From an uncultured Clostridia bacterium (GTDB lineage Bacteria > Bacillota > Clostridia > Oscillospirales > Acutalibacteraceae), in NCBI GenBank assembly GCA_947623765.1, contig CANQIG010000100.1:1-7090 (forward strand): a stretch of DNA of 7,090 nucleotides, given 5' to 3'. How positions within the stretch are numbered: the first letter of the stretch is position 1; every line of letters starts with the position of its first letter. The translations under genes and the position numbers were made by a program. Under the pieces are notes generated by a model. It was not told the origin of the DNA, did no database searches, and saw only the letters and a program-made list of their open reading frames with translations. Below, one piece after another: positions 1 to 6,289 of the stretch.

Positions 1-375
1 CCCGCCGCCGTCGCGCTCGCGCGGGAGAACATCCAAAAGGCGGGGCTTTCCCGGTGGATCGAGGTCGAGGTCCGGGACGTGCGGGCGTTTCAAAGCGACG
101 CGCCGTACGGCGCCGTGCTGACGAACCCGCCCTACGGGGAACGGCTCCTCGACCGGGAGGCGGCAGCAGAGCTCTACCGGGTCCTCGGGCAGGTCGTCCC
201 GAAGCGGCGCGGCTGGAGCTGCACGGTCATCAGCCCGGAGGAGCGGTTCGAGTCGCTGTTCGGACGGAAAGCGGACAAAAAGCGGAAGCTCTACAACGGG
301 ATGATCCGCTGCGACGTATACCAGTATTTCCGCTGGGCGGAAAAAACGGGGGACGGAGGGATGCGCCGTGCGTGA
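1..375 (+). CDS. THUMP-type class I SAM-dependent rRNA methyltransferase (RlmL/YpsC family), C-terminal part only
   Basis: The reading frame is open from the first base, so the 5' end lies outside the window; 124 codons and the TGA stop are visible. The family methylates the N2 of a guanine in 23S rRNA, using S-adenosylmethionine in the cytoplasm. The visible part starts in a helix (ARENIQKAGL) typical of the Rossmann methyltransferase fold. It then carries the catalytic motif IV NPPYGERL at visible residues 42-49, preceded by DAPYGAVLT. Near the end, FGRKADKKRKLYNGMIRCD and the following VYQYF match the basic C-terminal signature of YpsC-like proteins. The SAM-binding motif I and the THUMP domain would be upstream. 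The last 8 bases overlap the GTG start of the lipid kinase gene, which suggests translational coupling. The family call is firm; the exact target base cannot be told from this fragment. Confidence 0.85.
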   Translation, partial: PAAVALARENIQKAGLSRWIEVEVRDVRAFQSDAPYGAVLTNPPYGERLLDREAAAELYRVLGQVVPKRRGWSCTVISPEERFESLFGRKADKKRKLYNGMIRCDVYQYFRWAEKTGDGGMRRA

Positions 376-1312
376 ACTCTACATTATGAACCCGAGCGCC
401 GGGAAAAACGGCGCGTCGGGCTTTTCCGAACAGGTCCACGCGTACCACGCGGCGAATGGCGGCGCGTACGCGCTGGAGATAACGAAGTATCCGGGGCACG
501 CCGCGGCGCTCGCGAAGGCGGCCGCCGAAAGCGGCGGGGAGATCCGGATCTGGGCGGTGGGCGGCGACGGCACGCTCTCCGAGGTCTGCGAAGGCGCGGC
601 GGGCCATAAAAACGCCGCCGTCGGCGTGTTCCCGTACGGCTCCGGGAACGATTTCGTCCGCAGCTTCGGCGGGCGGGGACCGTTTCTCGACATCGTTCGG
701 CAGCACGGCGCGCGGGAGCGGACCGTCGACATGATCCGGACCGACTGCGGGCTCGGCGTTGGCATCTGCTCTTTGGGCTTTGACGCGAAGGTCGCCGAGC
801 GGATGACGCGCTACAAGAGCATCCCGGGCGTGTCCGGGTCGCTCGCGTATATCCTCTCACTGGTCTGCAGCCTGTTCGGGCGCATTTCGGACGAGCTCGA
901 GATCGAGCTCGTGAACGAAAGCGGGGAGACGGAGCGGTTCTCCGGCGACTATGTGTTCGCGCTCGCGGGGAACGCGAAGTGGTACGGCGGGGGATTCTGC
1001 GGCTCGCCGAATTCCGTCCTCGACGACGGACTGCTCGATTTCGTGCTGATCGAAAAGCCGCCGCTCTGGAAGATCCCGCAGATGATCGGCATATACAAGG
1101 CGGGAAAACACCTCGCCGACGCGCGCTTTGCGCCGTATCTCACCTACCGCAGGGGGACGCGGATCGAGATGCGCGGGAAGGGGAGCCTTGTCAGTAACAT
1201 AGACGGCAACTGCGTGCGCGTGGACGGCGCGGAGCGGTTCGAGATCCTGCCGGGCGCGCTGCGTTTTCTCGTGCCGGAGGGCGCGGCGTTTGGAAAGGAG
1301 AACGGCGCTTGA
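368..1312 (+). CDS. YegS/BmrU-family diacylglycerol/lipid kinase
   Basis: This 314-residue protein has the usual length of the YegS/Rv2252/BmrU family, which phosphorylates diacylglycerol or related lipids with ATP at the inner face of the membrane. It opens with the family N-terminus MNPSAGKNG (residues 7-15). The nucleotide-binding loop GGDGTL is at residues 65-70, and PYGSGNDF is at 89-96. The C-terminal half has the expected beta-sandwich signature DDGLLDFVLI and an ending around NIDGNCVRVDG. Family members often have asparagine after GGDGTL; here it is serine (GGDGTLSE). The GTG start at 368 is preferred because GGAGGG at 355-360 sits 7 bases upstream; the first in-frame ATG, at 386, lacks a site and would cut the first strand. 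The gene overlaps the methyltransferase gene by 8 bases, and its stop overlaps the next start. The exact lipid substrate is unknown. Confidence 0.88.
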   Translation: MRELYIMNPSAGKNGASGFSEQVHAYHAANGGAYALEITKYPGHAAALAKAAAESGGEIRIWAVGGDGTLSEVCEGAAGHKNAAVGVFPYGSGNDFVRSFGGRGPFLDIVRQHGARERTVDMIRTDCGLGVGICSLGFDAKVAERMTRYKSIPGVSGSLAYILSLVCSLFGRISDELEIELVNESGETERFSGDYVFALAGNAKWYGGGFCGSPNSVLDDGLLDFVLIEKPPLWKIPQMIGIYKAGKHLADARFAPYLTYRRGTRIEMRGKGSLVSNIDGNCVRVDGAERFEILPGALRFLVPEGAAFGKENGA

Positions 1313-1884
1313 GTTTGTTTCAGAAGGGAACGGTCATCGAGACGGAGCGGCTGACGCTGCGGCGCTGGACCATGCGGGACATGACGGGGTTCCTGCGCTT
1401 TTCCGCCGATCCCGCCGTGATGCTCGCGGCGGGGGCGGTCCCGGTGCTCACGGAGGAGCAGGCGCGCACCGCGCTGCGGCGCGCGGTCGACGACCCGTAC
1501 GTCTTCGCCATCGTCCGAAAGGAAGACGGCGAGATCGTCGGGAAGATCAAATTCCAGGGGGACTACCGGCGCTACCGCGCGAACAGCATCTCGATCGGCT
1601 ATGAGCAGGCCCGCGTGTACTGGGGGAACGGCTACATGACCGAGGCGCTTCGCGCGATGGTGCGCTATGCGTTCGAGACGCTCGACGTCGACGTGGTGGC
1701 GGTGAGCCATTTCCTCGGGAACGAGCGCTCCCGCCGCGTGATCGAGCGCGCGGGGTTTTATTTCGAGGGCATCCTGCCCTGCGCGTTTTCCCGCGCGGAC
1801 GGCGCGGTGATGGACGACGTCTGCTACTCCATCCTCCGTTCGGAGTATGAGAGCGGACGGATGTCCCCGACGCGGCGTTTGTGA
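1309..1884 (+). CDS. GNAT-family N-acetyltransferase (RimJ/RimL type)
   Basis: The product is a 191-residue acetyl-CoA-dependent acetyltransferase of the GNAT fold. The N-terminus ETERLTLRRW (11-20) is the classic opening of the RimJ/RimL/Acetyltransf_3 group. Motif A, which binds the pyrophosphate of acetyl-CoA, is RVYWGNGYMTEA (102-113). Motif B is seen as N138-ERSRRVIERAGF (to 150), followed by YFEGIL. The group includes ribosomal-protein acetyltransferases and many enzymes that act on antibiotics or small amines, so no substrate is proposed. The start is TTG at 1309, sharing bases with the kinase stop (TTGA). A good ribosome binding site, GGAAAGGAG, at 1292-1300 lies 8 bases upstream; a second TTG at 1315 is a less likely start. 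It is the last gene of the upstream group; the gene ends before the only real intergenic gap in the window. Confidence 0.87.
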   Translation: MSLFQKGTVIETERLTLRRWTMRDMTGFLRFSADPAVMLAAGAVPVLTEEQARTALRRAVDDPYVFAIVRKEDGEIVGKIKFQGDYRRYRANSISIGYEQARVYWGNGYMTEALRAMVRYAFETLDVDVVAVSHFLGNERSRRVIERAGFYFEGILPCAFSRADGAVMDDVCYSILRSEYESGRMSPTRRL

Positions 1885-1887
1885 AGA

Positions 1888-1911
1888 CAGGCAAAAAAAT
1901 TCTGCTTTTTT
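1888..1911 (+). terminator. Weak terminator-like element after the acetyltransferase gene
   Basis: Directly after the stop codon, A7 (1893-1899) faces T6 (1906-1911), flanked by CAG (1888-1890) and CTG (1912-1914). A short GCA/TGC pairing (1891-1893 with 1903-1905) is followed at once by the T6 run. The stem is weak and AT-rich, so this is at best a leaky intrinsic terminator. The same AT-rich stretch could instead serve as an upstream promoter element for the rnf promoter. Confidence 0.25.
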
Positions 1912-1934
1912 CTGGATTTTCCTGCAATTTGCAC

Positions 1935-1963
1935 TTGTCAAGGGGAAAACGCGGTGTTACAAT
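1935..1963 (+). promoter_or_regulatory. SigA/sigma70-type promoter of the rnf operon with extended -10
   Basis: TTGTCA at 1935-1940 (one mismatch to TTGACA) and TACAAT at 1958-1963 (one mismatch to TATAAT) are separated by exactly 17 bases. TG at 1955-1956, one base before the -10 box, forms an extended -10. The predicted transcription start is near 1970, giving a leader of about 114 nt before rnfC. The stretch upstream (1893-1930) has A- and T-tracts that stand out in this GC-rich DNA and could act as an UP element. It lies in the only sizeable gap and faces the rnf genes. No operator palindrome overlapping the boxes is evident. Confidence 0.8.
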
Positions 1964-1992
1964 AGAGTAGGGACAGTATTTTTGTATCCAAA

Positions 1993-2024
1993 CGGCCCTG
2001 CCGGTGCGCCGGCGGGCCGATTTT
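1993..2024 (+). promoter_or_regulatory. GC-rich hairpin with short T-run in the rnf leader (attenuator-like)
   Basis: Bases 1993-2004 pair with 2009-2019 to form an 11-bp stem of G:C pairs only, with one bulged T at 1999 and a TGCG loop (2005-2008). A T4 run follows at 2021-2024 after one A. It lies between the promoter and rnfC, so it is transcribed in the leader. The stem is strong enough for an intrinsic terminator, but the T-run is short. Competing pairings exist: CCGA/TCGG at 2017-2027, and 1993-1997 with 2043-2047. It may be an attenuator, a structured regulatory leader or a 5' stabilising hairpin. It matches no riboswitch class that I recognise. Confidence 0.5.
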
Positions 2025-2083
2025 CGGGAAGCGCCTGCCTTTGGCCGGGGGTTCCTTATCTCGAATGAAAGGAAAGAAGACTT

Positions 2084-3469
2084 ATGGATTTATCCTTTCC
2101 GAAGCGGCCGTTCCGCACCCACGGCGGCGCCCATGTACCGCACCGCAAGAACACCGCGGGGATGGAATCGCGCTTCATGCCGCCGCCCGCGACCGTGACC
2201 ATCGCGATGACGCAGCACATCGGCGCGCCGTGTACGCCCTCGGTGAAGAAGGGGGACAAGGTCTACGTCGGCACGAAGATCGCCGACAGCCCGGCCTACG
2301 TCTCCGCGCCGATCCACTCCTCGGTCTCCGGCACGGTGAAGGAGCTGACGAAGATCCTCATGCCCGGCGGGCAGTACGCTGACGCGGTCGTGATCGAATC
2401 CGACGGGCAGATGGAGAAGGACCCGTCGATCCGGCCGCCGGAGGAGATCCGGACGAAGGAACAGCTCGTGCAGGCCGCGCACGATTCCGGCCTCGTGGGC
2501 CTCGGCGGCGCGGGCTTCCCCGCGCACGTGAAGCTGAATATCCCCGAGGGGAAGAGCATCGACACGCTGATCGTGAACGTCGCGGAGTGCGAGCCGTACC
2601 TCACCGCCGACCACCGGGAGGCGCTTGAAAACGGCGAAAACATCCTCCACGGCATCTACAAGATCAAGGAGATCCTCGACGTCCACCGCGTGCTCATCGC
2701 GATCGAGGACAATAAGCCCGACGCGATCCAGAAGCTCACCGAGATTGCGGACAACCCCGAGCTCGACCCGAACGACGAAGTGCGCATCCTGCCGCTGCGG
2801 GCGAGCTACCCGCAGGGCGCGGAGAAGGTGCTCGTGCAGGCGTGTACCGGGCGGTGTGTGCCCGCGGGCGGGCTCCCGGCGGACGTGGGATGCCTCGTGA
2901 TGAACATCGCCTCCGTGTCGTTCCTCGCGAGCTACATGAAGAACGGGATGCCCCTCACGATGAAGCGCGTCACCGTCGACGGCAGCGCCGTGAAGGAGCC
3001 GCAGAACGTGATCGTGCCGGTCGGCACGAAGATCTCCGATCTGATCGAGTTCTGCGGCGGCCTCAAGGAGGAACCGCACAAGATCATCATGGGCGGGCCG
3101 ATGATGGGCGTCGCCGTCCCGGATATGGAGGTGCCGGTCCTCAAGCAGAACAACGGCATTCTCGTGTTCGGCGAGAAGGACGCGAAGCTGATGGAGCCGA
3201 CGGACTGCATCCGCTGCGGGCGGTGCGTCGCCGCGTGCCCGATGCACCTCGTCCCCTCGAAGCTCGAAAAATACGCGCTGCGGCGCGACACCGACGCGCT
3301 CGAGGCGCTCGACATCGCCTCCTGCATGGAGTGCGGCTGCTGCGCGTTCACCTGCCCGGCGGGCCGGCGCATCGTGCAGGCGATCCGCCTCGGCAAGGCC
3401 GACGTGCGCAAGGCCGCAGCCGCGAAAAAGGCCGCCGCCGAAAAAGCGGAGAAGGAGGAAAAGAAATGA
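2084..3469 (+). CDS. rnfC: RnfC, NADH-binding Fe-S/FMN subunit of the ferredoxin:NAD+ oxidoreductase (Rnf) complex
   Basis: RnfC is the peripheral cytoplasmic subunit where NAD+ is reduced (or NADH oxidised) in the Rnf complex. The 461-residue product starts with the conserved MDLSFPKRPFRTHGGAHVP-type N-terminus. A biotinyl/barrel-like region follows (about 40-95: HIGAPCTPSVKKGDKV, SAPIHSSVSG). Then comes the glycine-rich NADH/FMN loop GLVGLGGAGFPAHVKL from residue 136, with the downstream ECEPYLTADHR motif. Two [4Fe-4S] sites are complete: C375/C378/C381/C385 and C414/C417/C420/C424. An extra cysteine, C419, sits inside the second motif. The tail is a charged Ala/Lys/Glu stretch, a common RnfC trait. 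The ATG is preceded by AAAGGAAAG about 8-12 bases upstream, a weaker site than in the later genes. It is the first gene of the operon, behind its own promoter and leader. Its stop overlaps the rnfD start (ATGA). Confidence 0.96.
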   Translation: MDLSFPKRPFRTHGGAHVPHRKNTAGMESRFMPPPATVTIAMTQHIGAPCTPSVKKGDKVYVGTKIADSPAYVSAPIHSSVSGTVKELTKILMPGGQYADAVVIESDGQMEKDPSIRPPEEIRTKEQLVQAAHDSGLVGLGGAGFPAHVKLNIPEGKSIDTLIVNVAECEPYLTADHREALENGENILHGIYKIKEILDVHRVLIAIEDNKPDAIQKLTEIADNPELDPNDEVRILPLRASYPQGAEKVLVQACTGRCVPAGGLPADVGCLVMNIASVSFLASYMKNGMPLTMKRVTVDGSAVKEPQNVIVPVGTKISDLIEFCGGLKEEPHKIIMGGPMMGVAVPDMEVPVLKQNNGILVFGEKDAKLMEPTDCIRCGRCVAACPMHLVPSKLEKYALRRDTDALEALDIASCMECGCCAFTCPAGRRIVQAIRLGKADVRKAAAAKKAAAEKAEKEEKK

Positions 3470-4428
3470 ATAAGCTGCTGGTTTCGTCCTCCCCGCATTT
3501 CCACGGCCCCGACACCACCCAGAGCCTGATGCTCGACGTGATCATCGCACTGAGCCCGGCGATGGTGGCCTCGGTGATCCTCTTCGGGTTCCGCGCAGCG
3601 GTCATCATCCTGACGACGGTCGCCTCGTGCATCCTCAGCGAGTATGTCTGCCGCCGCGTGATGAAGCGCCCGCAGACCGTCGGCGACCTCTCGTGCGTCG
3701 TGACGGGCGTGCTGCTCGCGATGAACCTGCCGGTCTCGATCTCGCCGGTCATCGCGGCGTTCGGCGGCGTTGTTGCCATCGTCGTGGTGAAGCAGATGTT
3801 CGGCGGCATCGGGCAGAATTTCGTGAACCCGGCGCTGACCGCGCGCATCGTCCTGATGAATTCCTTCCCGGCGAAAATGACGGGCTGGACCGCGCCGTTC
3901 GACCACGCCTTCGTCGACGCCGCGACCACCGCGACGCCGCTCGGCCAGCTCAAGGCAGGGCTGTTCGCCTCGGGCGAGGCGGTGAAGCCCTCGTATCTCG
4001 ATCTCTTTCTCGGGAACACCGGCGGGTGCCTCGGCGAGACCTGCGCGCTCGCGCTGATCCTCGGCGGCGTGTATTTGGTCCTGCGCAGGGTCATCAGCCC
4101 GGTGATCCCCGTTACATACCTCGGCACGGTCGCGGTGCTGTCGCTGCTCCTCGGGCGCGACCCGCTCTTTGACCTGCTCTCGGGCGGCCTGATGATCGGC
4201 GCGATCTTCATGGCGACCGATTACACGACGAGCCCGATCAATTTCGGCGCGCGTATCGTCTATGCCGCAGGTTGCGGCGTGCTCACGATCCTGATCCGCG
4301 CGTTTGCCTCGCTCCCCGAGGGCGTGTCGTATTCCATCGTTTTGATGAACATCCTCGTGCCGCTGATCGAGCGGGCCGTGAAGCCCCGGGCGTTCGGCAA
4401 GCCGAAAAAGGGAAAGGCGGGTGCGTGA
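3466..4428 (+). CDS. rnfD: RnfD, membrane subunit with covalent FMN of the Rnf complex
   Basis: RnfD is a multi-spanning inner-membrane subunit, homologous to NqrB, that carries a covalently bound FMN. The product is 320 residues and rich in hydrophobic segments (about 24-60, 76-110, 190-230, 236-250, 262-280, 288-300). Family motifs include GGIGQNFVNPALTAR (113-127) and MATDYTTSPINFGAR (249-263). The flavinylation motif is DAATTAT at 151-157, fitting the Dxx(S/T)xAT pattern used by the flavin transferase ApbE, so T157 is the predicted FMN attachment residue. The ATG at 3466 overlaps the rnfC stop. AAGGAGG at 3452-3458, 7 bases upstream, lies within the codons of the charged tail of RnfC. The open frame extends much further upstream (to 2842), but that extension is a shadow of rnfC. 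The C-terminus is basic and presumably cytoplasmic. Confidence 0.96.
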   Translation: MNKLLVSSSPHFHGPDTTQSLMLDVIIALSPAMVASVILFGFRAAVIILTTVASCILSEYVCRRVMKRPQTVGDLSCVVTGVLLAMNLPVSISPVIAAFGGVVAIVVVKQMFGGIGQNFVNPALTARIVLMNSFPAKMTGWTAPFDHAFVDAATTATPLGQLKAGLFASGEAVKPSYLDLFLGNTGGCLGETCALALILGGVYLVLRRVISPVIPVTYLGTVAVLSLLLGRDPLFDLLSGGLMIGAIFMATDYTTSPINFGARIVYAAGCGVLTILIRAFASLPEGVSYSIVLMNILVPLIERAVKPRAFGKPKKGKAGA

Positions 4429-4975
4429 GATGAAGCTGAACGTGAAAGACATCCTGCGCCCCGCGCTGACGCTGTTTTTGATCTGCCTATTCGTGACGCT
4501 GCTCCTCGCCGGGACGAACCTCTTGACGAAGGACCGCATCGCGGAGCAGTCGCGGCTGGAGGCGGAGAACGCCCGCCGCGTCGTGCTGCCGGAGGCGACG
4601 GATTTCACCGAGCGCGAGGGCTGCTACGTCGGCTCCGCGAACGGCAGCGAGATCGGCTATGTGTTTGAGACCTCGGGCAAGGGCTACGGCGGCGACGTCC
4701 GCGTCATGACGGGCATCGACACCGAGGGGAACATCACCGGCGTCGTCATCCTCGAACACGAGGAGACCCCGGGCCTCGGCGCGAACGCCGAAAAGCCGAG
4801 CTTTACCGACCAGTTCAAACAGGCGGCGGGAGACGGGCTGACGCTCGTCAAGAACCGCGCCCCGGACGCAGGCGAGGTGCAGGCGCTGACCGGCGCGTCG
4901 TTCACGTCGAACGCGGTGACCGACGCCGTGAACGAGGCCATCGAACAGTATCATGATGTGAAGGGAGGCGCGTGA
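4421..4975 (+). CDS. rnfG: RnfG, membrane-anchored FMN-binding subunit of the Rnf complex
   Basis: RnfG is anchored by one N-terminal transmembrane helix (about residues 12-31, PALTLFLICLFVTLLLAG) with a soluble FMN-binding domain outside the membrane. Its covalent FMN passes electrons along the complex. The 184-residue length is normal. Conserved stretches are TSGKGYGGDVRVMTGID (84-100) and HEETPGLGANA (113-123). The flavinylation motif is LTGASFTSNAV (157-166 region): the usual acceptor threonine of (S/T)GAT is serine at residue 160 (codon TCG at 4898-4900). Ser is still a plausible FMN acceptor, but this is atypical. The start is either GTG 4421, overlapping the rnfD stop by 8 bases, or ATG 4430, one base after the stop. 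The only purine-rich site (AAGGGAAAGG, 4408-4417) does not decide strongly between them. Its stop lies just before the rnfE start. Confidence 0.94.
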   Translation: MREMKLNVKDILRPALTLFLICLFVTLLLAGTNLLTKDRIAEQSRLEAENARRVVLPEATDFTEREGCYVGSANGSEIGYVFETSGKGYGGDVRVMTGIDTEGNITGVVILEHEETPGLGANAEKPSFTDQFKQAAGDGLTLVKNRAPDAGEVQALTGASFTSNAVTDAVNEAIEQYHDVKGGA

Positions 4976-4977
4976 CC

Positions 4978-5664
4978 GTGGCGAAATCGCTGAAACAGGA
5001 ATTTACAAAGGGCATCATCAAGGAAAACCCGGTGCTGCGGCTCGTGCTCGGCACCTGCGCGACGCTCGCGGTGACGACCGCCGCCGTGAACGCCATCGGC
5101 ATGGGCGCGGCGACGACCTTCGTGCTCGTCTGCTCGAACGCCGTGATCTCGGCGATGAAGAACATCATCCCGGATAAGGTCCGCATCCCGGCGTTCATCA
5201 CGATCATCGCGGGCTTTGTCACGATCGTGCAGATGATCGTGAAGGCGTTCTTCCCGGCGCTCGACAGCGCGCTCGGCGTGTTCCTGCCGCTGATCGTCGT
5301 CAACTGCATCATCCTCGGGCGCGCCGAGATGTTCGCGAGCCGCAACCGCGTCGTCCCGAGCATCGTGGACGGCCTTGGGATGGGCGTGGGCTTCACCGCC
5401 GCGCTGCTCGCCATGGGCATCATCCGCGAGCTGCTCGGCGCGGGCACGGTGTTCGGCCTGCCGATCCTCTCGAATTTCATGGACCCGATCATCATCTTCC
5501 TGCTTCCCCCGGGCGGCTTCTTCGTCTTCGGCATCCTGATCGCCGTCGCCGGGAAGCTCAGCGAGGAGGGACACGCGCCGGAGGCGATGTCCTGCGCGAC
5601 CTGCCCGCTGAACGCGAGCTGCACGAAGCGGGCCGAAAAAGAAAAAGCGAAGGAGGGCAGATAA
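4978..5664 (+). CDS. rnfE: RnfE, integral membrane Fe-S subunit of the Rnf complex
   Basis: RnfE is a six-helix inner-membrane protein, paralogous to RnfA and homologous to NqrD. With RnfA it holds an iron-sulfur centre within the membrane and forms part of the ion and electron path. The expected ligands are present: C27 in GTCATLAVT and C110 in VNCIILGRAE. The opening FTKGIIKENPVLRLVLG is characteristic. After the last helix there is a hydrophilic tail with three more cysteines, C206, C209 and C215 (CATCPLNASC), then a Lys/Glu-rich end. GTG 4978 is chosen because GGAGG at 4964-4968 is 9 bases upstream. The alternative GTG 4972 overlaps the rnfG stop (GTGA) but is only 3 bases from that site; it would add two residues. 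The stop abuts the rnfA ATG without a gap. Confidence 0.95.
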   Translation: MAKSLKQEFTKGIIKENPVLRLVLGTCATLAVTTAAVNAIGMGAATTFVLVCSNAVISAMKNIIPDKVRIPAFITIIAGFVTIVQMIVKAFFPALDSALGVFLPLIVVNCIILGRAEMFASRNRVVPSIVDGLGMGVGFTAALLAMGIIRELLGAGTVFGLPILSNFMDPIIIFLLPPGGFFVFGILIAVAGKLSEEGHAPEAMSCATCPLNASCTKRAEKEKAKEGR

Positions 5665-6276
5665 ATGGACCTGAAGTTTTTGGTCGGCATTTTTCTCGCC
5701 GCGATCCTCACCGAGAACTATGTGCTGAACAAGTTCCTCGGCATCTGCCCGTTCCTCGGCGTCTCCAAGAAGCTGGACACGGCCTTCGGCATGAGCTGCG
5801 CCGTGACGGTCGTCATGGTGATCGCGACGGCGGTCACGTGGCCGATCTACACGTACGTGCTCGTGCCGCTCGGCCTCGACTACCTGCAGACCATCGTCTT
5901 TATCCTCGTGATCGCGGCGCTCGTGCAGCTGCTCGAGATCGCGCTGCACCGCTATATGCCGCCGCTCTACAACTCGCTGGGCATCTATCTGCCGCTCATC
6001 ACGACGAACTGTGCGGTGCTCGGCGTGACGATGCTGGTGCTCGAAAAGGGCGCGGCGGACCCGAACTTCGGCTATGTCGCGTCGCTCGTGAACGCGTTCG
6101 GCGCGGGCATTGGGTTCCTCGTCGCGATGGTGATCTTCGCCGGTGTGCGCGAGCGCCTCGAGCTCTCCGACCCGCCGAAGTTCCTCAAGGGCCTGCCGAT
6201 CACGCTGATCGCGGCGTCGCTCGTCGCGGTGTCGTTCCTCGGCTTCAACGGCCTTGTGGACGGCCTCTTGGGCTAA
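5665..6276 (+). CDS. rnfA: RnfA, integral membrane Fe-S subunit of the Rnf complex
   Basis: RnfA is a 203-residue, six-helix membrane subunit, paralogous to RnfE and homologous to NqrE. It pairs with RnfE around the intramembrane Fe-S centre. The ligands are C28 in NKFLGICPFLGVSKK and C116 in LITTNCAVLGV, both at the expected places. Other family traits are AAILTENYVLN (12-22), a PPLYNSLGIYLPL stretch before C116, and NAFGAGIGF in the fifth helix region. The length is normal for the family. The ATG follows the rnfE TAA directly, with AGGAGGG at 5651-5657 giving a 7-base spacer. Strong hydrophobicity continues to the end (FLGFNGLVDGLLG). No key residue is missing. Confidence 0.96.
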   Translation: MDLKFLVGIFLAAILTENYVLNKFLGICPFLGVSKKLDTAFGMSCAVTVVMVIATAVTWPIYTYVLVPLGLDYLQTIVFILVIAALVQLLEIALHRYMPPLYNSLGIYLPLITTNCAVLGVTMLVLEKGAADPNFGYVASLVNAFGAGIGFLVAMVIFAGVRERLELSDPPKFLKGLPITLIAASLVAVSFLGFNGLVDGLLG

Positions 6277-6289
6277 AGGAGGGCGCTGT

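Noticed and set aside
2041..2382. Open frame starting in the rnf leader and overlapping rnfC
   Set aside because: It is a frame-shifted shadow of rnfC with Arg/His/Asp-rich content. The ATG at 2065 within it has no suitable Shine-Dalgarno sequence.
2090..3247. Long open frame on the - strand opposite rnfC (385 codons)
   Set aside because: It is antisense to a clear rnfC. Its predicted protein is dominated by Arg, His, Asp and Ala, as expected from the complement of GC-rich codons, and shows no recognisable domain.
2842..3465. Upstream extension of the rnfD frame as a possible RnfC-RnfD fusion or longer protein
   Set aside because: The extension is out of frame with rnfC and gives an Arg-rich nonsense protein. 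The ATG at 3466 has an ideal ribosome binding site and the family N-terminus.
2932..4608. Long open frame on the - strand opposite rnfC/rnfD/rnfG (558 codons)
   Set aside because: It spans three well-identified genes on the other strand and has low-complexity Arg/Asp/His composition. It is an effect of high G+C content.
6254..6289. GTG start for rnfB inside the end of rnfA
   Set aside because: It would put 12 polar residues before the membrane helix. The ATG at 6290 has AGGAGGG at the right distance.
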